From Undaria pinnatifida (taxonomy: Eukaryota; Sar; Phaeophyceae; Laminariales; Alariaceae): a stretch of DNA of 64,000 nt. Below, one piece after another: positions 1 through 64,000 of the stretch. Every line of letters starts with the position of its first letter. The stretch's first letter is position 1. The notes under the pieces are model-generated. The model was not told the DNA's origin. It searched no databases and worked only from the letters and a program-made list of their open reading frames with translations. The stretch covers positions 16,947,226 to 17,011,225 of the forward strand of contig JABAKD010000001.1 of the NCBI GenBank assembly GCA_012845835.1, given 5' to 3'. The position numbers were made by a program, and so were the translations under genes.

Positions 1-190
1 TGTGAGATGAACCAAAAAGGAATTTGATCAAAACTCAGCTTTGCAAGCTGTGTGAAACTTCGATCGCGCGTGTTACGGGGTGTGTATACCTTCGTGGAGG
101 ATACAGGTCGGTGACTCTCCTGCTAATGCCAGGGTCAACAGGACAAAGACGTCCAGCCTTGTTCTGCGCACGGAAACTGTATAGACCACA
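1..190 (+). repeat. R1 long-form interspersed repeat, truncated by the window edge
   Basis: This stretch matches 49,155-49,360 and the reverse complement of about 10,570-10,740. The shared landmarks are the core TTTGCAAGCTGTGT, then a CGATCGCGCGT box, a GGTGTGT block, 'AGGATA(C/T)AGGTCGG' and 'CAGGGTCAACAGG'. It is the long form (about 200 bp) of the R1 family; most other R1 copies keep only the first ~95 bp. No protein can be supported here. Confidence 0.7.
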
Positions 191-979
191 TTGGAGGGGA
201 CCAAACCAGACATCTGTTAAATTCAGTATGCATAAAGCAAGTAATTGTTGTATGGTGTGAGTTAACTTTTGGAGTGGGCTACTCGGGTCTGCCGAGTTTG
301 TGCGCAAGTTCCTGTGCACTGCCTTATGTAGGATGCGAGCACTAGCTTGATCGAAATGAGCTTTAGGAGGTGCAGGTGTCACGATTCGGTGGATAGATAT
401 ATAGAGTTGAAACCTGAACGTTGTACCAAGCTGTTATTATACCTGCTGAACAGGAATGAACGTGTGTGCCGTAGGGTACGTGCACTATTAGTTACTCGTT
501 CTGTTGTCAACTGCCCCTCCACCGCACAAAACAACTATTGTAACGTGCTTGTGTGCTCGGACACTCTGATGCCTTACCTGGTACTTGATTGCGCCTTGTC
601 TGGGGCACCGCCGTGTGTATGATATCGTGTCTTATGATGTCGCGTAGATGGCGTCATGTCTATGGCGTTGTCATATCTATAGATGATTTCGGTTGCAGTC
701 CGTCGTCGCACTCTAATTTTCCTTGATCCTTGCTCGTGGTGGTTGTATACTCGTGCAATATATACGTGATAGTCTTTCTTGGGTGGTAGCGGTATAGTCG
801 GTTTTTCCAGGCGCGAGCAGTGAGACGTATGCACCAGTATGGACCTGGCACATCGTAGGCTGACTCCCGATTTCACTTTTATATGTTCTTGGTGGAGTCA
901 TGAATTGCGTCAGCTGTGATATATGCGTGAGCCACCTTGGGTTTGTTTGCGTTTTTTCCCTGGGGACTTCCTCATCTCC

Positions 980-1055
980 ACAGTGACTGGAGCCTGTCCT
1001 GTGACCACGGACTTGATTATGCGAGTTAATGTGAGAACAACAACAACAACTTCCT
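980..1055 (+). repeat. Short dispersed repeat ending in an (AAC)n run
   Basis: The block 'GTGACTGGAGCCTG(T/C)CCTG' followed by 'TGACCACGGACTT' recurs at 49,095-49,140, where it lies directly beside a long R1 copy. An AAC microsatellite with a GTGAGAACAAC lead-in follows here, and the same lead-in is found at 49,495. Bases 190-980 and 1,055-2,450 show no recognisable gene or repeat family. Confidence 0.5.
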
Positions 1056-2457
1056 CCTGATCGTATATTGGATACTCTCGTTACATAAAAAAAAGTCGAA
1101 AGTGTCATTCAGAGATACGCCATAGACACGACGTCATAGACACGTCGAAATAGACAATACCTCGCTCGACAATTGTAGAGCTTACCACTGTTTCGAGACG
1201 ATGGTTGATACACGCTGTGTATGAGACAAAGGGGATTTAACCGTACTTTGGTTGGTTGTGTTTCATTGGGTTAGGGTTATTTCAAGAGCATGTCAACCAT
1301 GCTGTCGAAAAAGCGGTAAGGTACCCTCGGACATCGGCGCCACAGACATGAAGACGTGCCGTTGTTGATGATAGGTAGAGCATTATAACAGCAAATGCCA
1401 ATAGCCGACCGAGCCGCTGATCGGGAACATAGGTATGCATAAGACAACGGCCAGTAGCAGGGAGTACCGTTGAATCGTAGGCATGATTGAAAGCATGGCG
1501 CGGTCCATCTTCTTGAAGTTCTTGGTATGGTGTAGCCTAGTGGGCGTGCTGGACGTCAATGAATGGGTGAAAACAACAGGTTTACGTGAAGAAGACACGC
1601 ACAATCTACGATACAAGCACAACAAGTAAGTCTGACATTGTAAAATGCCAGCGGGGCTTCGTAGCGGCGGGCTGACGCTCGCCTGCGGCTCAGCGCATGC
1701 CTGCAAGACAGGTAGCAAACGAATCGGAGAGGGACTGTAAAAACGACAAATTACTGCCAAGGGGTACGATGCAGTAGTTAATCAGTGCATGTTGTTGCAA
1801 GTATGAGGTGCGAGTGTGGAGGGGGTTTGTATATATTGAAGGGAGAAAGCAATGGAACGGTCGGGAGGACGCGAAATCCGTGATGATTATCGTATCAAAT
1901 GCCAGGTACATACGAGTACCGGCGGGTGTTAATGGTACTGCAACATAAGCTGCAGTAATCGCGAAGCCCCCTCGTATACCTTCAACATACTGCTGCATCA
2001 TCATTTTTAGCAGTCCAGCCAGTTGTACCTGGACCTATCTCCTCTCTTCTCCCCTGTACGCGAGTACTCTTATACATGCGTTGGCCACGAGACTCATGAA
2101 TCAGCTTGCAACGTTGATCTAGACCGCTCAACTGTTGGACTTCGGTATCGACCGCTCCACTGGTCGAACTCACAGCTGACGTTTTTCAATTAATTTTGAA
2201 AAACGAGTACAGCAGAGAGGCAGCCCGGGTACGGTGCAAGCACGCCCGAGGCCTCCTCCGACACAGTCGGGGTTGGGGAGGAAGATGAGGGAGTTTCGGC
2301 CCGAGGGGGGATCATCATCACAAGCAAGCACGGCAAAAGCTCAAAAATACGTCTGAGAAAAGCTGAGGAGCCTTCTCCGAGCAGCAGCTGCAATTTTGTA
2401 CATGTATTTATGTGGTATAATCGCTGGTCCTGCGCGAATTCCTGTTCGATATACGAG

Positions 2458-2631
2458 TATGGCACCATGGTGTCAATGATACACCTTACTGTGTTTTTTC
2501 AACCATTTTACCCCAGTGATGTCATCAGGGGGCATTTTTTTTTTCCGACCGGTTTTTCGTATGGGTTAGGGTTAGGGTTTATAGGGTTAGTTAGCATGGT
2601 TGAAAACACACAATAATGTACCATAGTGTCG
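2458..2631. mobile_element. Small terminal-inverted-repeat element with telomere-like core
   Basis: The left end (GACACCATGGT-like, then TGTGTTTTTTCAACCA) is inverted at the right end (TGGTTGAAAACACACA ... CCATAGTGTC). The arms are imperfect and about 40-50 bp long. The interior holds two or three TTAGGG units around 2,565-2,590. It looks like a non-autonomous DNA element of about 175 bp with no coding capacity. Confidence 0.5.
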
Positions 2632-2633
2632 CC

Positions 2634-2945
2634 AAGGTGGTCTAGTGGTTACCCTCGAATACTACTAGCGTTGGTCCTTGAGTTCGATTCCCACCGTGGT
2701 GAGATTTTGATTCATTTGCAAAAATGCAAAAAAGAAGGAGTAAAAAAAGGATCAACTGCTGAGAGCGCCTAGCAGCGTGGGTAAGTACAAGACGACGCGA
2801 GTGGACGAGGGAAGAAAATGCTGAACTCTTCTCGCGATAAAAAATGAAAGTACGTAACGTAGCGGGGCGGGGGGGCGGAGGGCCCGCTATATGACCCCGG
2901 ATCTGAGTTACTACTGGGAGGGAGGGCGAGAGTAAATGATAAATG
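2634..2945 (+). mobile_element. SINE1 copy A (tRNA-derived SINE)
   Basis: The 5' end is tRNA-like: TGGTCTAGTGG fits a polymerase III A box, and GAGTTCGATTCC fits a B box about 40 bp later. The body after the head contains an AAAAGGATCAACTGCTGAGA block, a 'GACGAGGGAAGAAAATGCTG' block and a final 'GGGAGGGAGGGCGAGAGTA'. Copies B (8,640-8,976, -), C (12,395-12,727, -) and D (46,960-47,180, +, lacking the head) share this order. The head does not close a tRNA acceptor stem, so it is not a functional tRNA gene. Confidence 0.8.
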
Positions 2946-3690
2946 ACACGACGCCATAGGCACACCACCATAGACACAGCGCCATAGACAGGAGGCCGTA
3001 GACATGATGCCATAGACATGACGCCAAAAGGCATGATGCCGAACACATGACACCAGACACGATTGTATAGGCGCTCCGCCATAGACACTTTGCCACCGAC
3101 ACGACGCCATAGACACGCCGCCATAGACTTGACGCCCTGTAACAGACACGACGCCGAAGGCATGACATTATTGACACAACGCAACTGACAGCGCCATTGA
3201 CAGAAGGCTGTAGACACGCCGCTACAGACTCGAGGCTGTGACACGACACCATAGACAGGACGCCATAGACATGCCGCCGTAAACACGCCGCTATAAACAC
3301 GACGCCGTGGACAACCCGCCATGGACACAACGCCATAGACACGCCGCCGTAGACACGACAGCAAGAGACACGACGCTCGCCGCCATAGACACGACTCCAT
3401 AGACATGCCGTCATAGACACGACACCATAGGCACGACACCACAGACACAACGCCAAAGGCACGGCACCGTAGGCACGATTCCGCAGGCACGCCATAGATA
3501 CAACACCATCGAAAACCACCATGGACGCGGCGACATGGACACAGTGCCTTAAACATGAGGCCGTAGACATTATACGATAGACAGCAGTTCATACACATGG
3601 CTCCATCGACACAACGCTATGGGCACGACGCGATTGACTGAGATGACGTCGCAGACCCGACGCCATAGACTCGTCGCCATGGACACGACA
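2940..3690. repeat. Minisatellite, GACACGACGCCATA-type unit
   Basis: Roughly fifty degenerate copies of a 14-16 bp unit reading 'CGCCATAGACACGA' are arranged head to tail. The array starts at the 3' end of SINE1 copy A. Read on the - strand in any frame it gives a long Cys/Arg/Trp/Tyr-rich open frame, which is an artefact of the repeat and not a protein gene. Confidence 0.85.
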
Positions 3691-4329
3691 CCCCCCTACA
3701 CCCACCCAGCGTGCCCGTTTCCGCTTGTCCACATTTCGATACCACCTGTCCCTGCCATCTCCTTCACGTCTCACGAAAAGTCGAACTTCCGAAGTCCTTT
3801 CGCGTTGCGCTCGCTTCATGTACTGGTACAGCAGTGTTGTGATGCTACAAGCATGAAACAACAAAGCCGTGAAAAACTGAGGTAATATCGCACCTTCGAA
3901 GTCGTGTCGCGTTGCACTCGCTACGTGTATTCGTACAGTGTAGATCCCCGAGCTAGAAACTACCGAGTCCGCGCCCACATATAATCCACGTTTACATTGT
4001 CTTATTATTGATTGAAGTATCTTATAGTCGGACCCAGATTGGTACCCAGTAAGAATTAAGGTTCACTTTTTGGGGACGCCAAGAAATTGGTAACCTCGTT
4101 GTGCTACCGCCCAACCTAAACAATTGAGCAGTACAGTGGGGAATAAGACACCAACGCATGTGGTTGGCGCTGCATTACGGTAAGAAACGGAGAGGTTTGT
4201 TTTTTTGGGGAAAGCTAAGCCGGCTTGAATAAAAAATCGTACTCAGCGGCGAGCGCTACTCGTACACTAAATATATACCTGGTACCTGTTTACCAGGTAC
4301 GTGACGACAGACTAGATCATGGCGATGGG

Positions 4330-4640
4330 TTAACCCCGTTTTCAACTCGTAAACTAATCCTATTCTAACTCCAAGTGTTTTGTCCCCATGTCGGGAGTGC
4401 GGTGCCAAAAGGGATAAGAACCCCCAAATCCCTCCCTGTTCTAACTCCAAGTAATTTCCCCCCCAGGACGAATTTCCAGTTGTAAAGGCGTTTGTGTGAG
4501 AACTGCACCAACCTACACTGTTTTTTCGTGACAACAGACTAGACTTTAGCGATGAGCTATACAATGTGAGAACAACATCAACCTATCCTGTTCGTACGCG
4601 ACAACGGACTAGACTCTGGCGATGAGTTTTATTTGTGAGC
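4330..4640. repeat. M5-like repeat and a two-unit direct repeat
   Basis: Bases 4,330-4,490 contain two versions of a block (TAACTCCAAGT... then 'TTTCCAGTTGTAAAGGCG') that recurs at 27,040-27,332, 44,290-44,400 and 57,109-57,194. Directly after it, about 75 bp starting 'GTGAGAAC' and ending 'GACTAGACT(T/C)TGGCGATGAG'-like is repeated twice. No coding sequence is seen between 3,700 and 4,740. Confidence 0.5.
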
Positions 4641-4744
4641 ATCGATTAAAGCTACGGAAGAGCTATGACGGAAGACCGCATGTTAGAGCAAATTAGAATT
4701 CTCGACATACACGAAAGACTTACGCATTCCACCGTTTTTTCCAA

Positions 4745-4949
4745 GGCGGTTCACGGGTCATGCCCCGACCCACGGGTCGGGTAAGAGGGTACTTCAAAAC
4801 CCGCAGATCGAATCGGGTCGGATCAGGAGGTGTTGGAAATATCACAGGTCGAGGGGTATCGGATCAGGAGGTTTACGGGTCGGACCGGGTCACCCTTACA
4901 GGACCCGACCCGCGAGAAGAGATACGAACGGCGAAAAGCCCTGGCTGGC
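4745..4949. mobile_element. M1 element copy 1 (TIR, GGGTCGGGTC-rich)
   Basis: The left end is GTTCACGGGTC and the right end is GCGAAAAGCCCT, inverted versions of the family terminus GGGCTTTTCACGGGTC. The interior is built of CGGGTCGG and ATCAGGAGGT words. Other copies lie at 34,869-35,069, 38,467-38,625, 39,816-39,850 (fragment), 40,713-40,918, 49,004-49,576 (interrupted) and 54,055-54,266. Length about 200 bp, no coding capacity. Confidence 0.75.
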
Positions 4950-5627
4950 GAAAACCGAGATATTCCACTGTGTTTGTTAACCATGTTTGATCCTGATTCC
5001 TAGATTCCCGTAGTAAAATGTATGGTGCACCAAAGCCCTCCGTATCGTTCCCTTGAACAGGGAAATCAATCAGTTAAGGACTGGAATTAGTATGACTTGA
5101 TCAAAGTTATCATCTGCCTCGAACATAGAACTTTACCTTTATATCTTGGTGGTTATATAGCACTACCCACTGAGCTACTCGGTCACGGGACTAAGTTGCT
5201 CAGTGGGTGAGTGGGTGGAGCGATATAGCCAGCATAATATGTTTTTGAGTTCTTTGATTAAATCTCCCAGAATTTGTAACAGGGATTTCCGGGGCTCTCC
5301 CCCCGCTACGTACTGCAGCAGTCGCATTCAGGAGCACATACCGTAACCATTCATAAACGTCTCCCGCGCGCACGCTCGAACTCCATGATCTCCGATGGAA
5401 CATCTCCGTCTTAAACCAGAGGATAACCAACGGAACTGAACCAACATAACTGAACCAGCCGAATTGGACCAACATTTCGGTAAAAACACGCTTGGAGTTG
5501 GTGTAATAGGACGATTTTGTGGAGTGGTAAAAGGGTTAATTAATGTCTTGAAGTAGTATGAATTAACTGAATTTCACCATCCCCACCCCCGTATATACTG
5601 AATCTGGTGCGCGACAAAACGCGGCAG

Positions 5628-63507
<57,880 letters not shown>

Positions 63508-63939
63508 GTGAGCATCCGCATCGTACAAGTCAAGGAGGGGGGGGGGGGCTTCTAACCGTTTTCATGCATGACATAGTTTGTCGATATAATCTGGATCTGT
63601 GCGGTACCTGTGTGAAGCTGCCGGCGGGGATTCTTCCAATAATAGCAGTAGAACAGGTGTCTGCGTATAACTGAACTAGGATATCCGACTTCAATCTCTG
63701 TACTGGCGGGCATCCTGTAGATACGTTACACAAAAGACATGCGGCGCTTCGTGAGATAATGCGGTGGAACCTAAGCCAATACGCTTCAACACATGTAGAT
63801 AATCTGCACAAGCGTGATATTCCGGCATACCAGTAGTCCTTGCATAGGGCCTCGCACCCCTACAATGCCGAGGAGGGGGGGCAGTGTACTCATGTTCATG
63901 CATGGCCGTAGACCCTCGCATCGGTACGAAGCCGGGGAA

Positions 63940-64000
63940 GAGGACGCGTGTAACGACAGAGGTGGCACGTTTTGGCTGAAACGTTGTCTGAATGACGCGG
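63940..64000. mobile_element. M2 element left end, cut by the window
   Basis: GGACGCGTGTAACGACAGAG and CTGAAACGTTGTCTGAATGA match the left end and first interior block of M2. Confidence 0.65.

Noticed and set aside
2634-2705. tRNA gene
   Set aside because: A and B boxes are present but the acceptor stem does not pair and the sequence continues into a repeated SINE body. The same applies at 8,906-8,976 and 12,743-12,815.
2642-3598. Long Cys/Trp/Arg-rich open frame of 318 codons on the - strand
   Set aside because: It is the translation of a 14-16 bp minisatellite plus SINE1; sister frames stay open too, and no domain is present.

Overview
The window looks like nuclear DNA of a eukaryote with very large, repeat-filled introns. 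The best guess is a brown alga (Phaeophyceae, stramenopile). That is inferred from the mixture of GT-AG and GC-AG introns, dense small repeats, a roughly balanced base composition and the style of the one gene present; no sequence here proves it.

Only one host gene can be supported. It is a bifunctional aspartokinase-homoserine dehydrogenase (AK-HSDH, like plant AK-HSDH and bacterial ThrA) on the + strand. Eighteen exons were placed by reading protein motifs and splice phases, from 5,628 to 63,507. Together they hold only about 2.2 kb of coding sequence. The N-terminal exon(s) with the KFGGT motif lie upstream of the window and the C-terminal end lies beyond it. In order the exons encode the rest of the aspartokinase catalytic domain (exons 1-7), two ACT regulatory domains (8-11), and the NAD(P)-binding and catalytic parts of homoserine dehydrogenase (12-18). 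The enzyme catalyses the first and third steps from aspartate towards threonine, methionine and isoleucine.

Everything else is intron content. The first intron (5,749-30,461, 24.7 kb) holds a tandem segmental duplication of about 3.8 kb (6.4-14.1 kb), two tRNA-derived SINE families, tandem satellites, and a complete but decayed Ty3/gypsy LTR retrotransposon on the - strand (14,500-25,340, LTRs of 533 bp). The later introns are filled with copies of several families of short elements: M1 (TIR GGGCTTTTCACGGGTC), M2 (TIR GACGCGTGCTACGATAGAGG), M3 (TIR AGAGCTGTGAGTCGGCACGA), a ~95-bp interspersed repeat (R1, about 14 copies), a foldback element of about 1.15 kb, and many minisatellites.

Three things stand out. 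Two introns use GC-AG boundaries. At least six of the 18 exons have decayed partial copies of their own exon edge nearby, and one of these has become a minisatellite carrying repeated splice-donor sequence. The retrotransposon has a large palindromic insertion in its reverse transcriptase and a Tudor-like C-terminal module.
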